Shown here piece after piece: positions 49,571-58,829 of a stretch of DNA of 64,000 bases (its first letter is position 1; each line of letters opens with the position of its first letter). The DNA is from Chitinophagaceae bacterium (lineage in GTDB: Bacteria > Bacteroidota > Bacteroidia > Chitinophagales > Chitinophagaceae). The DNA is taken from positions 62,001 to 126,000 of the forward strand of contig JADJYK010000006.1 in the NCBI GenBank assembly GCA_016719815.1, written 5' to 3'. Under the pieces are notes generated by a model. The model ran no database searches and had not been told where the DNA came from. It saw only the letters and a list, made by a program, of their open reading frames with translations. Made by a program: the position numbers and the translations under genes.

Positions 49571-50453
49571 ACCAAACTTCTTTATTGTAGGAGCTCCGAA
49601 ATGTGGCACAACTGCAATGGACCATTACCTGAAGCAGCATCCGGATATTTTTATGGCTCAAAAAAGTTTGGACTTTTTTGGTGCTGACCTCCCCTTAAAA
49701 ATGAAACGAACTGAAGCAGAGTATCTTTCTAATTTTATTGATGCTTATAAAAAAAAGATTGTTGGAGACGCATCGGTTTTTTACCTCTATTCAAGAACTG
49801 CCGCATATGAAATCAGGGCGTTATCCCCGGAAGCGAAAATTCTTATAATGCTTCGCAATCCAGTAATACTTATACATGCCTTGCACAGTCAGAACATTTA
49901 TGAAGGTAATGAAGATGAGGCCGATTTTGAAAAAGCCATTCAACTTGACGAAGAAAGAAAGAAAGGAGATAGGCAACCCAAATGCGTTGACTTTACTTTT
50001 TTACCCCCTTACAAAGACATCGCCCTTTTCTCAGAACAGGTTAAGAGGTATCTTGATGTTTTTGGCAAGGAGAAAGTACATATTATCATATATGAAGAAT
50101 TTGCCAAGGACCCGGAGACAAGCACAAAAGAAGTTTTAACTTTTCTCGGTGTTGATCCTGGAATCAGTATTCAATACAAAGTTATTAATCCCAATAAAAA
50201 AATTCGTTTTCTGTTTCTTCATCGCCTGATTAAAACACCTGCAACATGGCTCAGGCCAATCGTTCGCTTTTTAATACCAGTGAAAAGAATAAGACACAAG
50301 ATCATGAGTGTTCTGCAGGAGAAAAACATTGCAGTAAGTAAAAGAAATAAAATGAACCCGGAAACAGAAAAAGATTTAAAGACATTCTTTGCTGATGATA
50401 TTGCGGCTTTAAGCAAGCTGATCAACAGGGATCTAATGTCAATATGGGAATAA
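49563..50453 (+). CDS. PAPS-dependent sulfotransferase (second of two)
   Basis: Paralogue of the upstream gene, 296 residues, roughly half identical at the protein level by eye. It starts at ATG 49563 (MIKPNFFIVGAPKCGTTAMD), inside the last codons of the first copy. Its 3'-phosphate site is ILIMLRNPVILIHALHSQ. A 55-base stretch at the 5' end (49596-49650) is identical to 48683-48737 of the first copy, far above the similarity elsewhere. It ends 3 bases from the convergent GT2 gene. Confidence 0.88.
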   Translation: MIKPNFFIVGAPKCGTTAMDHYLKQHPDIFMAQKSLDFFGADLPLKMKRTEAEYLSNFIDAYKKKIVGDASVFYLYSRTAAYEIRALSPEAKILIMLRNPVILIHALHSQNIYEGNEDEADFEKAIQLDEERKKGDRQPKCVDFTFLPPYKDIALFSEQVKRYLDVFGKEKVHIIIYEEFAKDPETSTKEVLTFLGVDPGISIQYKVINPNKKIRFLFLHRLIKTPATWLRPIVRFLIPVKRIRHKIMSVLQEKNIAVSKRNKMNPETEKDLKTFFADDIAALSKLINRDLMSIWE

Positions 50454-50456
50454 AAT

Positions 50457-51207
50457 TCAGGTAGGTTTATTAAAAATTTCAGATCGCAATAGTTTCATCT
50501 TGTTTAGTCTGTATGAAATAGATGTATGCAAAACGCCAAATCCATACTTAACACTGCGAATAAAATTAATTGAAGATGCCTCCGGAAAATAACTGGCCGG
50601 ACAGGAAATTTCACCAATTTCATATCCGTTAAAAATAAACTGGGCCAGCACCTGGTTATCAAAAAACAAAATCATCTGAATTGGCTTCCAGGTTTATGGC
50701 CTGCAGTATCTCACGGGTATATCCCCGGTAACCAGTATGATATTCAGATAATTTCTGTCCCAATAATATATTCTGAATAAAAGTAAGTACCCTGTTAAAG
50801 AAATATTTATAAAAAGGCATGCCATTCTTTATTGCGCCTTCTCCTAAGATACGGGAACACAACACCACAGGATAAATAGAATATGCCAGCAGATATGCAA
50901 TTGAAGGAATTAGCTTTGGATCATACTGGTAATCAGGATGCAGCATAATGATAATATCAGCTTCCAGTTCAATCGCTTTTCTATAACAGGTTTTTTGATT
51001 TCCTCCATATCCCTTGTTGCTGTCATGTTGCAATACATGCCTGATTCCCAGGTTCCGTGCAACCTCAACGGTATTATCCATACTTGCATCGTCAACAAGT
51101 ACAACATCATCTACAATATCATGAGGTATATCTGCATATGTCTTCTCCAGGGTTTTAGAAGCATTATAGGCAGGCATGCACACGACTATTTTCCTCCCAT
51201 TAATCAT
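50457..51207 (-). CDS. GT2 glycosyltransferase (one frameshift)
   Basis: Family 2 glycosyltransferase of about 250 residues without membrane anchor. It begins MINGRKIVVCMPAYNASKTL; VVLVDDASMDNTVEVARNLG and MLHPDYQYDPKLIP (DxD replaced by HPD) follow, as in a common dolichol-phosphate mannosyltransferase-like subgroup. The frame shifts near 50665 in a T run; the second part is DNQVLAQFIFNGYEIGEISC to 50457. Its start overlaps the stop of the GT39 gene by 8 bases, so the two are coupled. Confidence 0.85.
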
Positions 51208-52816
51208 CCTTGTCTGACTGGTTTATTGCAGGGCTTATCAGTTCTTCTTTACCCACGTTAATGATTAAAAAATTATAAGCTACATGTCCGATTGGTTTAT
51301 AATACTGTATCCAATCATATTGGTGACGATTAGATATATCTAAATAATCCCTTACCGTTATAATGAACCTTCCTGTCTGTGGCTTTACTGGTGCCCATTT
51401 TACATCATTATGTTCAGCAAGATACCTTTCAGCAAAATAATACCCTTGCCTAATTTCAAGATTTGAAGAACCAACTTTTGCATAAGCCATCTTTTTATCG
51501 ATAATAAACTCATTTGTATATGGAAAATAATTACCAGCATACCGGCCAACAGAAACAAGCAGATACAGACAAAGTACTGCGAGAATCAGCCTATTGGCTC
51601 TCATTTGTTTGAATTGTATTAAAAAGCCTGAGACAATAAACAAAAAAGGATAAATAAAAACTATATGCCGGATACCGCATTGTGTTTGATAAAAGAAACT
51701 CATCATTAATAAAAAATATACTACAGGTGCCAGCAGGAAGAACTCCTTCTGAATAAAAACTTTTACTGTTCTCTGCTTCATCAGGGTTACAATACTCCAC
51801 ACAAGAAAAACCAAATACGGAATTGGTGTTTTGTAGAAAAGAGTTACAAAGTAATAATACCAGAAACCACCGCCTGTTTTTGAGTTTCCCAGAATTGTAA
51901 CTTTCCCAAAAGAACTTACTTTGTCAATCCCGCCTCCGAGCTGATCATAATACTTTACCATATCCAGCCCATCAACAAATGGCCGCGGAAAAGGAAGCCG
52001 CAAAGAACCCGGTAAAGCCTGTTGCATACCTTGAAAAAGATTACTCATAAAATGATAATCACCCAGTTTCATAAAGCTGCCATGAAAATAATAGCCTGTA
52101 TTAATTACAACCAGCTGAATAACGGCAAAAACTAATAGCCTTTTTAAAAACAAAAGCCACCTGAATGAATCTTTTTGAAAAGCGGCATAAATAATCATAA
52201 CCGCCGGTGCAAGTACATACAGATGGAACAATGATTGTTTCACTAATTGAGAAACGGCCAGCACAACTGAGAATAATAAAAAAAACCTGTTTTGATTTGT
52301 TTTGCAAAACTTCCATAACAAATACATATTTAACAACAGGAAAAGTACTGAATAGGCATCAGTCGTTACCAGGCCAGCCAATGAAATATTGTTAGGGCAA
52401 ACAGACATAAGAAACGCAGAAAAAAGCCCGGCTGATTTACCATAGAGTTCCTTACTCCAGACATATACAAGCAGAATCGTAAAGACTGAAACAAATAATG
52501 TAACGTATCTTCCATTCATTATATCACTAAATCCACCATCTTCTTTTTTCAAAGAAGGATTTAATACCTGGGTTACCATTCTTGGAGTAAGATTCAATAC
52601 ACTCACAGGCAACTTACTGTTATCAACCCTTGGATTTGTTCTGTCTGGTTGCCCTTTAACATAGCGAAAAGCATAATTAAGAAAATCTGCCTCATCTGAA
52701 GTAAGAGATTGGTTGCGGATATAATATGCCCCGTTCAGTATATAGAACACCACAATTAACCCCAAACCAATGGAGTGAATTTTCTTTTTTAAAAAAGGAA
52801 AAAATGACTGGTGCAT
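51200..52816 (-). CDS. GT39/ArnT-like membrane glycosyltransferase
   Basis: Polytopic membrane glycosyltransferase of about 538 residues with 9 to 11 hydrophobic helices (GT-C fold). After the first helix the catalytic acidic motif appears in SLTSDEADFLNYAFRYVKG. Such enzymes use a polyprenyl-phosphate sugar and act on the outer face of the inner membrane. I start it at MHQSFFPFLKKK (52816); an in-frame ATG at 52843 is an alternative. It is followed by a GT2 gene that could supply its donor. It faces the sulfation genes and probably belongs to the same glycan locus. Confidence 0.85.
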   Translation of the reverse strand: MHQSFFPFLKKKIHSIGLGLIVVFYILNGAYYIRNQSLTSDEADFLNYAFRYVKGQPDRTNPRVDNSKLPVSVLNLTPRMVTQVLNPSLKKEDGGFSDIMNGRYVTLFVSVFTILLVYVWSKELYGKSAGLFSAFLMSVCPNNISLAGLVTTDAYSVLFLLLNMYLLWKFCKTNQNRFFLLFSVVLAVSQLVKQSLFHLYVLAPAVMIIYAAFQKDSFRWLLFLKRLLVFAVIQLVVINTGYYFHGSFMKLGDYHFMSNLFQGMQQALPGSLRLPFPRPFVDGLDMVKYYDQLGGGIDKVSSFGKVTILGNSKTGGGFWYYYFVTLFYKTPIPYLVFLVWSIVTLMKQRTVKVFIQKEFFLLAPVVYFLLMMSFFYQTQCGIRHIVFIYPFLFIVSGFLIQFKQMRANRLILAVLCLYLLVSVGRYAGNYFPYTNEFIIDKKMAYAKVGSSNLEIRQGYYFAERYLAEHNDVKWAPVKPQTGRFIITVRDYLDISNRHQYDWIQYYKPIGHVAYNFLIINVGKEELISPAINQSDKDD

Positions 52817-52873
52817 TATTACAAAAATAACTGCAAAAATCAATCAAAAAGATATAGTCATTGAAATAAAGCC

Positions 52874-54667
52874 CTATTCATCCAGCTTCAGCACCGCCAG
52901 GAATGCTTCCTGTGGAATCTCTACGTTACCTATCTGCCGCATACGTTTCTTTCCTTCTTTTTGCTTTTCCAGCAGTTTTCGTTTGCGGCTGATATCACCA
53001 CCATAACATTTAGCTGTAACATCTTTTCTTAATGCAGAAATAGTTTCTCTCGAAATAATTTTAGCACCAACAGCAGCCTGAATAGCAATCTGGAATTGCT
53101 GGCGGGGCAGCAGTTCTTTTAACTTCTCACAAAGTTTGCGGCCAAAATCCTGTGCCCGGCTGCGGTGAATAAGTGCTGACAACGCATCCACTTTATCACC
53201 ATTCAGCAGAATGTCCATTTTTACAATATCGCTGTCCCGATAACCAATCGGGTGATAATCAAACGAGGCATAACCTCTTGTCTGTGATTTCAGCTTATCA
53301 TAAAAGTCAAATACAATCTCCGTAAGTGGCATCTCAAATATCAGTTCCACCCTTGTCTGGGTAAGGTAGCTTTGGTTCATCAATATGCCTCGCTTGCCAA
53401 GGCAAAGGGTCATAATATTACCAATATATTCCGGTTTGGTAATTATCTGTGCTTTAATAAAAGGTTCTTCAATCCTTTCTGTCTTCACAGGGTCGGGAAA
53501 CTCGGTAGGATTGTTTACAATTACCTTTTCGCCATTCGTTTTGAAGGCAATAAAACTTACGTTGGGAACAGTTGTGATTACCGTCTGGTCAAACTCCCTT
53601 TCCAGTCTTTCCTGGATAATTTCCATGTGCAGCATTCCCAAAAAGCCGCAACGGAAACCAAAGCCAAGGGCTTGTGATGTTTCCAGTTCAAAAGTAAGAG
53701 AGGCATCGTTCAACTGCAGTTTGTCCATGCAATCCCGCAACTCTTCAAACTCATCTGTATCTACCGGAAATATTCCGGCAAACACCATCGGCTTCACTTC
53801 TTCAAAGCCCTGTATCATCTGCGGGTTTGGATTATTTGCCATCGTAATGGTATCACCTACTTTTACCTCTTTGGCATTTTTTATACCAGTGATGATGTAT
53901 CCCACATCCCCGGTTTTTACTTCCTGCTTTTCAATCATTTTCAGGCGGAGAATGCCTACCTCGTCAGCGCCGTATTTCTGACCAGTGCTGACAAACTGCA
54001 CCTGGTCTCCTTTTTTTATTGAGCCGTTCAGTATCCGGTAGTAAACAATAATACCACGAAACGAATTGAATACAGAGTCAAAAATAAGTGCTTGTAATGG
54101 TGCTTCAGGGTTTCCCTTCGGTGCAGGAATCCTTTCAACAATTGCTTTCAGTATCGCTTCCACACCTATCCCGGTGCGGCCGCTGGCATGCAAAATATCT
54201 TCCCGTTTACAACCAATCAACTCCACAATCTGGTCTTCCACTTCTTCAATCATGGCACCATCCATGTCTATTTTGTTGATAACGGGAATTATCTCCAGGT
54301 CGTTATCAATTGCGAGGTACAGGTTGCTGATGGTTTGCGCCTGTATGCCCTGTGTGGCATCTACAAGCAGCAGTGCACCTTCGGCGGCAGCCAGTGCCCT
54401 GCTCACTTCGTAGCTAAAGTCCACATGGCCGGGAGTGTCAATCAGGTTCAGTGTATATTGCTGACCATCAGTATGCTTATAGTCAATCTGTATGGCGTGG
54501 CTCTTAATGGTAATGCCCTTTTCCCGTTCCAGGTCCATATCATCCAGTACCTGGTCCATCATGTCCCGTTCAGTAATAGTGTTGGTGGTTTGCAAGAGCC
54601 TGTCGGCCAGTGTACTCTTACCATGGTCAATGTGGGCGATGATGCAAAAGTTTCTGATATTCTTCAT
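52874..54667 (-). CDS. lepA: Elongation factor 4 (LepA)
   Basis: Ribosome-associated translational GTPase, 597 residues. Start at 54667 (MKNIRNFCIIAHIDHGKSTL) matches the family and lies just after a -7 element; the upstream extension to 54781 is non-conserved. G1 is AHIDHGKST, G3 DTPGHVDF, G4 NKID. Domains II, III and V follow, with the LepA-specific C-terminus from DFGRKLCEKLKELLPRQQFQ through KCYGGDISRKRKLLEKQKEG to MRQIGNVEIPQEAFLAVLKL. The frame is intact; transcribed alone. Confidence 0.97.
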   Translation of the reverse strand: MKNIRNFCIIAHIDHGKSTLADRLLQTTNTITERDMMDQVLDDMDLEREKGITIKSHAIQIDYKHTDGQQYTLNLIDTPGHVDFSYEVSRALAAAEGALLLVDATQGIQAQTISNLYLAIDNDLEIIPVINKIDMDGAMIEEVEDQIVELIGCKREDILHASGRTGIGVEAILKAIVERIPAPKGNPEAPLQALIFDSVFNSFRGIIVYYRILNGSIKKGDQVQFVSTGQKYGADEVGILRLKMIEKQEVKTGDVGYIITGIKNAKEVKVGDTITMANNPNPQMIQGFEEVKPMVFAGIFPVDTDEFEELRDCMDKLQLNDASLTFELETSQALGFGFRCGFLGMLHMEIIQERLEREFDQTVITTVPNVSFIAFKTNGEKVIVNNPTEFPDPVKTERIEEPFIKAQIITKPEYIGNIMTLCLGKRGILMNQSYLTQTRVELIFEMPLTEIVFDFYDKLKSQTRGYASFDYHPIGYRDSDIVKMDILLNGDKVDALSALIHRSRAQDFGRKLCEKLKELLPRQQFQIAIQAAVGAKIISRETISALRKDVTAKCYGGDISRKRKLLEKQKEGKKRMRQIGNVEIPQEAFLAVLKLDE

Positions 54668-54694
54668 TACAAATTCCTCATTTTTCAGAGGCGG

Positions 54695-54702
54695 CGAAGG
54701 TA
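54695..54702 (-). promoter_or_regulatory. -7 element of lepA
   Basis: TACCTTCG on the minus strand, 27 bases before the ATG at 54667; TTCG form of the -7 element. It supports the shorter lepA start. Confidence 0.4.
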
Positions 54703-54883
54703 CGGAAAACAGGCCGTTTGAGGAGGATTTTGTTGCCGGCTGCAGTACTGCTATCATCGTCCCTTGCGTCGCACACTTCAAGGTTCTGTCCGCTGCTCAG
54801 CAAGACCAAAAAGGAGTTTTCCCTTTTCTAATCTAATCTTTATCAGGAAGTTTTGATATTTGCATTCCTTTTAAAATCGTTAT

Positions 54884-55516
54884 ATGCTGGACATCATTAC
54901 CCAAGTCTTTGGTTACCTTGCCTCTGTACTGTTGGCAGTTGCCTTATTAGTAAACAGCGATGTGAAGTTCCGCTGGATAAATTCTGCCGGTTGCATTGCC
55001 TTCGTAGTATAGGGCATATTGCTAAACTCTATACCGGTGGCACTTACCAATGGCATACTGGTTGTGATTAACATGATTACGCTGTACAAAATCTACAAAC
55101 GGAAAGAACACTTTCAGATGGTAGAATGCAAGCCAGATGACCAGCTTGTAGAAAAATTTCTTACGTTTCACAAAGAAGATATCGCCACTTATTTCCCCAA
55201 CTTCAATAAAGAACAACTGCAGGGCAACCAGAATTTCCTCGTCCTGCGGGATATGGCCATTGCCAATATTTTCAGTGCCGCTGTTCAGCCTAACGGCGAT
55301 GCAGAAGTAAAGCTGAATTATACTGTTCCTAAATTCCGTGATTATAAAATCGGCTCCTTTCTTTTTGAAACAGAAAAGGATAATCTAATAGCTAAAGGCA
55401 TCAAAAAGATTCTTTACAAAACAGTAGCCCATAAAGGGCATATTGATTTTCTGAAAAGAACAGGATTTACTAAAGAAACTGTGAATGGCGAAACTGTTAT
55501 CTATAAGAAACTTTAA
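54884..55516 (+). CDS. YgjV-like membrane protein with C-terminal extension (in-frame stop)
   Basis: 210 codons. From ATG 54884 the protein reads MLDIITQVFGYLASVLLAVA, followed by three hydrophobic helices as in YgjV-type inner-membrane proteins. A TAG at 55010-55012 interrupts it (after NSAGCIAFVV, where family members have an aromatic residue), but the same frame continues GILLNSIPVALTNGILVVIN. The C-terminal 120 residues form a soluble domain (NFLVLRDMAIANIFSAAVQP, then HKGHIDFLKRTGFTKETV) that looks like an acetyltransferase-type fold. The stop is probably a base error. Function unknown. Confidence 0.65.
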
Positions 55517-55666
55517 CAGGTAATTATTTTTTATTGAAAAGGTAGCCTAAATACAATCCTAGCATCCGTTTCAGGTTTCATACCTGATAAAATTTCAACT
55601 GATTTTCTTCATAAATCCAGCATACAGTATAATCTTGTAATTTAGTCCCTCACAAAACAAAGTAAC

Positions 55667-57592
55667 ATGTACAAAAAATTGGTTGCGCCAGTTCTATTAC
55701 TGGTTTCATTTTCTGTATTTTCACAAAATCACCTGACCCCTGAACTGCTCTGGAAATTAGGTCGTGTATCCGGCCTTGGTGTTTCCAAAGACGGCAAATA
55801 TGCAGTGTATTCTGTTGGCACCCCGGATATGGAAGCCAATAAAATCAAACGCAAGTCATACATTATTCCCATTACAGGAGGCACCCCGGTTGAAATTGCT
55901 AACCCGGACAGCCTGCTGAATGATAAGAATATTTCACCCGACGGCAGCTATCTTCTCAGCAATAAAGAAGTGAAACTGAAAAATGTTTTTGGCAGCGATT
56001 TCTATCCCGAACTCACTAAAACCAATACTTACATCTACGACAACCTGAACAACCGCCATTGGGATACATGGGAAGATGGAAAATATGACCATGTATTTCT
56101 TTCAAAAATAATTGATGGCAAACCGGCTGACGAAAAAGACATCATGCCCGGTGAACCCTACGACTGTCCACAAAAACCTTTCGGCGGTGACGAAGATTAT
56201 GTGTGGAGCCCCGACGGGAAATACATTGTGTACTGCTCTAAGAAAAAATTTGGCGTGGACTATGCCAAAAGCACCAACGCTGATTTGTACCAATATAATA
56301 TCGCTACCGGCGAAACAAAAAATCTTACACAAGGCATGGTGGGTTATGACCAAAACCCGCAGTTTAATAAGCAGGGAGCACTTGCCTGGCTGAGTATGAG
56401 GCGTGATGGCTTTGAAGCCGACAAACAAGATATTATTGTAAGCAATGGCATTACCAAAATAAACCTCACAGGCAGCAGGGATGAAATACATGTGGAAGGT
56501 TACCGCTGGAGCAATGATGGCAGAGAGATTTATTTCTGGGCACCCATCAACGGCACAATGCAGTTGTTCGTAGTTAATTATCCCGGCAATACTAAAATGG
56601 CTGCTGTTATCCGCCAGTTGACCAAAGGCGATTTTGATATTAACAACATCATTGGCCAGTCGGGCAATACACTGGTTGTTGCAAGAACCGACATGAACCA
56701 TGCCGCAGAATTATATACTGTAAGCCTGCCCGATGGAAACATCACGCAGTTAACTCATGTTAACGATGCAGCGTATAAATCAGTTGGCATGTGCCGCACC
56801 GAAAGAAGATGGGTACAAACAACTGACAATAAAAAAATGCTGGTATGGGTGGTGTATCCGCCGGATTTTGATGCTACCAAAAAATATCCCACCCTGCTAT
56901 ATTGCCAGGGCGGACCACAATCGCCGCTTACACAATTCTATTCCTTCCGCTGGAACCTGCAACTGATGGCATCTAACGGTTATATCGTTGTTGCGCCCAA
57001 CCGCAGGGGCATGCCCGGTCACGGCACCAAGTGGAATGAAGATATCAGTAAAGACCACGGCGGACAAGCCATCAGGGATTACTTCTCGGCCATTGATGCA
57101 CTGAGCAAAGAAAAGTTTGTTGACAAAAACAGGCTGGGTGCTGTGGGTGCAAGCTATGGCGGCTACTCGGTGTTTATGATTGCAGGTGTGCACAACAACC
57201 GTTTCAAATCATTCATTGCTCATGATGGCATTTTTGATATGCGCAGCATGTATGGCAGCACGGAAGAACTCTGGTTCCCCGACTGGGATTATGGCGGAGC
57301 CTATTGGGACAAAAAGAATGCTGCTGCCATGCGTACATACAGCCAGCAAAACCCTGTGAACTTTGTTGACAAATGGAATACACCTATGATGGTGATACAT
57401 GGCGGCAAAGATTACCGTGTGCCTGCCGAACAGGGTATGCAGGCTTTCCAGGCCGCACAACTACGGGGCATTAAAAGCCGCTTCCTTTATCTGCCTGAAG
57501 AAAATCATTGGGTGCTGTCGCCACAAAATGGTTTGGTATGGCAAAGGGAGTTTTATAAGTGGCTGGGAGAAACGCTGCCAGAGAAGAAATAA
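55667..57592 (+). CDS. Exported S9-family prolyl/dipeptidyl peptidase
   Basis: Serine peptidase of family S9 with a signal peptide (MYKKLVAPVLLLVSFSVFS), 641 residues. An N-terminal beta-propeller (residues about 30-360; WSPDGKYIVYCSKKKFG) precedes the alpha/beta hydrolase domain. The nucleophile Ser is in GAVGASYGGYSVFM (near 497), Asp in VIHGGKDYRVP (near 584), His in PEENHWVLS (near 614). It should trim peptides in the periplasm. The frame is intact; a terminator follows. Confidence 0.92.
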   Translation: MYKKLVAPVLLLVSFSVFSQNHLTPELLWKLGRVSGLGVSKDGKYAVYSVGTPDMEANKIKRKSYIIPITGGTPVEIANPDSLLNDKNISPDGSYLLSNKEVKLKNVFGSDFYPELTKTNTYIYDNLNNRHWDTWEDGKYDHVFLSKIIDGKPADEKDIMPGEPYDCPQKPFGGDEDYVWSPDGKYIVYCSKKKFGVDYAKSTNADLYQYNIATGETKNLTQGMVGYDQNPQFNKQGALAWLSMRRDGFEADKQDIIVSNGITKINLTGSRDEIHVEGYRWSNDGREIYFWAPINGTMQLFVVNYPGNTKMAAVIRQLTKGDFDINNIIGQSGNTLVVARTDMNHAAELYTVSLPDGNITQLTHVNDAAYKSVGMCRTERRWVQTTDNKKMLVWVVYPPDFDATKKYPTLLYCQGGPQSPLTQFYSFRWNLQLMASNGYIVVAPNRRGMPGHGTKWNEDISKDHGGQAIRDYFSAIDALSKEKFVDKNRLGAVGASYGGYSVFMIAGVHNNRFKSFIAHDGIFDMRSMYGSTEELWFPDWDYGGAYWDKKNAAAMRTYSQQNPVNFVDKWNTPMMVIHGGKDYRVPAEQGMQAFQAAQLRGIKSRFLYLPEENHWVLSPQNGLVWQREFYKWLGETLPEKK

Positions 57593-57626
57593 TACAATCC
57601 GCAATTACTTTTTTTATGAACTTTAG

Positions 57627-57653
57627 GGATGCCAAACAACGGCATCCTTTTTT
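57627..57653 (+). terminator. Terminator of the S9 peptidase gene
   Basis: Stem GGATGCC / GGCATCC (57627-57633, 57641-57647), loop AAACAAC, followed by a run of six T. Confidence 0.85.
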
Positions 57654-57671
57654 AATTCTAAATACAGTCAG

Positions 57672-58118
57672 ATGAAACCATTTAATTTTGTAATGAGTTT
57701 ATCATTACTCATACTTTCATGCGATAACAAAAAGCAACTCAACAACTCCTCCTCCGCACAGCAAGAAATCACCAAAGCCGAAAATGATTTTGAAGAGATG
57801 GCTGCTGAAAAAGGAATTGCAGAAGCTTTCTGGTTCTTTGCAGACAGCAATGCAGTAATAAAAAGAGGAAATGATTCTTTAATAATGGGGAAAGAAGGCA
57901 TCAGGAATTATTACGCAGCACCCCATTTTAAAACAGCTTCTGTAAAATGGTCGCCCGACTTTGTAGAAGCATCAGCAGATGGCACGATGGGATACACCTA
58001 TGGAAAATACATCTGGCAATCTAAAGATACCACTGGCAAACTAACAGAATCAAAAGGCTTATTTCATACTGTATGGAAAAAGCAAACAGACAGAAGCTGG
58101 AAATATGTTTGGGATTAG
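57672..58118 (+). CDS. Lipoprotein with SnoaL/DUF4440-like domain
   Basis: 148 residues with a lipoprotein signal MKPFNFVMSLSLLILSC. The remainder resembles the NTF2-like DUF4440/SnoaL fold: helix GIAEAFWFFADSNAVIKRG, then KEGIRNYYAAPHFKTASVKW and the C-terminal strand ESKGLFHTVWKKQTDRSWKY. Such domains bind small ligands or act as weak enzymes; no catalytic residue can be named. A second, unrelated copy of this fold is at 60687-61133. Confidence 0.75.
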   Translation: MKPFNFVMSLSLLILSCDNKKQLNNSSSAQQEITKAENDFEEMAAEKGIAEAFWFFADSNAVIKRGNDSLIMGKEGIRNYYAAPHFKTASVKWSPDFVEASADGTMGYTYGKYIWQSKDTTGKLTESKGLFHTVWKKQTDRSWKYVWD

Positions 58119-58142
58119 CAAAGAACCCTCATTTTGAATATT

Positions 58143-58171
58143 ATGCCATTCTGATTCAGGATGGCATTTTT
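58143..58171 (+). terminator. Terminator of the DUF4440-like lipoprotein gene
   Basis: Stem TGCCATtCTG / CAGgATGGCA (58144-58153, 58157-58166) with loop ATT and a T run after it. Confidence 0.75.
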
Positions 58172-58301
58172 GCTATTAACATTTCCTTTACCAAAGTATG
58201 GCACATTGGCATTGGCTTTGGATTATATGTACTGACCGGATAAAAAACAAAATGTACTGCACCCAGTCCGGCGGTTGCAGCAGAAATTAAAACGAAGAAA
58301 A

Positions 58302-58736
58302 ATGAAAAAGATCTTTACCCTAACAATCGGAATGTTATTTGCAATGGTGTTAATGGCAGCCGACCGCAGGCCTGAAATTACGGTAGAGAATTTCAGCCGC
58401 AACAACTTCAAAATCGTAATAGATGGCAGAAGCTACTTTGGCGACTACATCAGAATACCGGTTACTCATTTCAACGGTAACCGCCACACCATAAAAGTGT
58501 ATGAAATGCGAAGAGGCTTCTTTGGTAAACAGGAGAAACTTGTTGATGCCAAAAACTTCTTCATCGCCAGAAGAGATGTGGAAATTAAAATTGACCGCTT
58601 TGGCAACATCCGCATTGATGAAGTAAAAAAGAACAGGCATTATGACAATGACCGCAGAGAATGGAACGACCGTGACAACCGTGGCAGGAATAATGACGAT
58701 GACTATTACAAAAGAGAAGACAGAAACAGGTTCTAA
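58302..58736 (+). CDS. Small exported protein with Asp/Arg-rich tail
   Basis: 144 residues. The start at 58302 gives signal peptide MKKIFTLTIGMLFAMVLMAA. The middle (ITVENFSRNNFKIVIDGRSY, HTIKVYEMRRGFFGK) is a beta-rich unit of about 90 residues. The last 35 residues are Asp/Arg/Asn-rich and low in complexity (DNDRREWNDRDNRGRNNDDD). I recognise no family. The charged tail may bind metal, polysaccharide or water; that is a guess. A terminator follows. Confidence 0.75.
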   Translation: MKKIFTLTIGMLFAMVLMAADRRPEITVENFSRNNFKIVIDGRSYFGDYIRIPVTHFNGNRHTIKVYEMRRGFFGKQEKLVDAKNFFIARRDVEIKIDRFGNIRIDEVKKNRHYDNDRREWNDRDNRGRNNDDDYYKREDRNRF

Positions 58737-58755
58737 CTAAGGAATACACCTGAAG

Positions 58756-58781
58756 ACCGCCCCCAGCCGGGCGGTTTTTTA
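58756..58781 (+). terminator. Terminator of the Asp/Arg-rich protein gene
   Basis: Stem ACCGCCC / GGGCGGT (58756-58762, 58769-58775) with loop CCAGCC and a T run. Confidence 0.85.
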
Positions 58782-58829
58782 TACCTTTATTGAAGGCCGA
58801 ATATTTTACTTTGCAGACAAAACTAAGAA

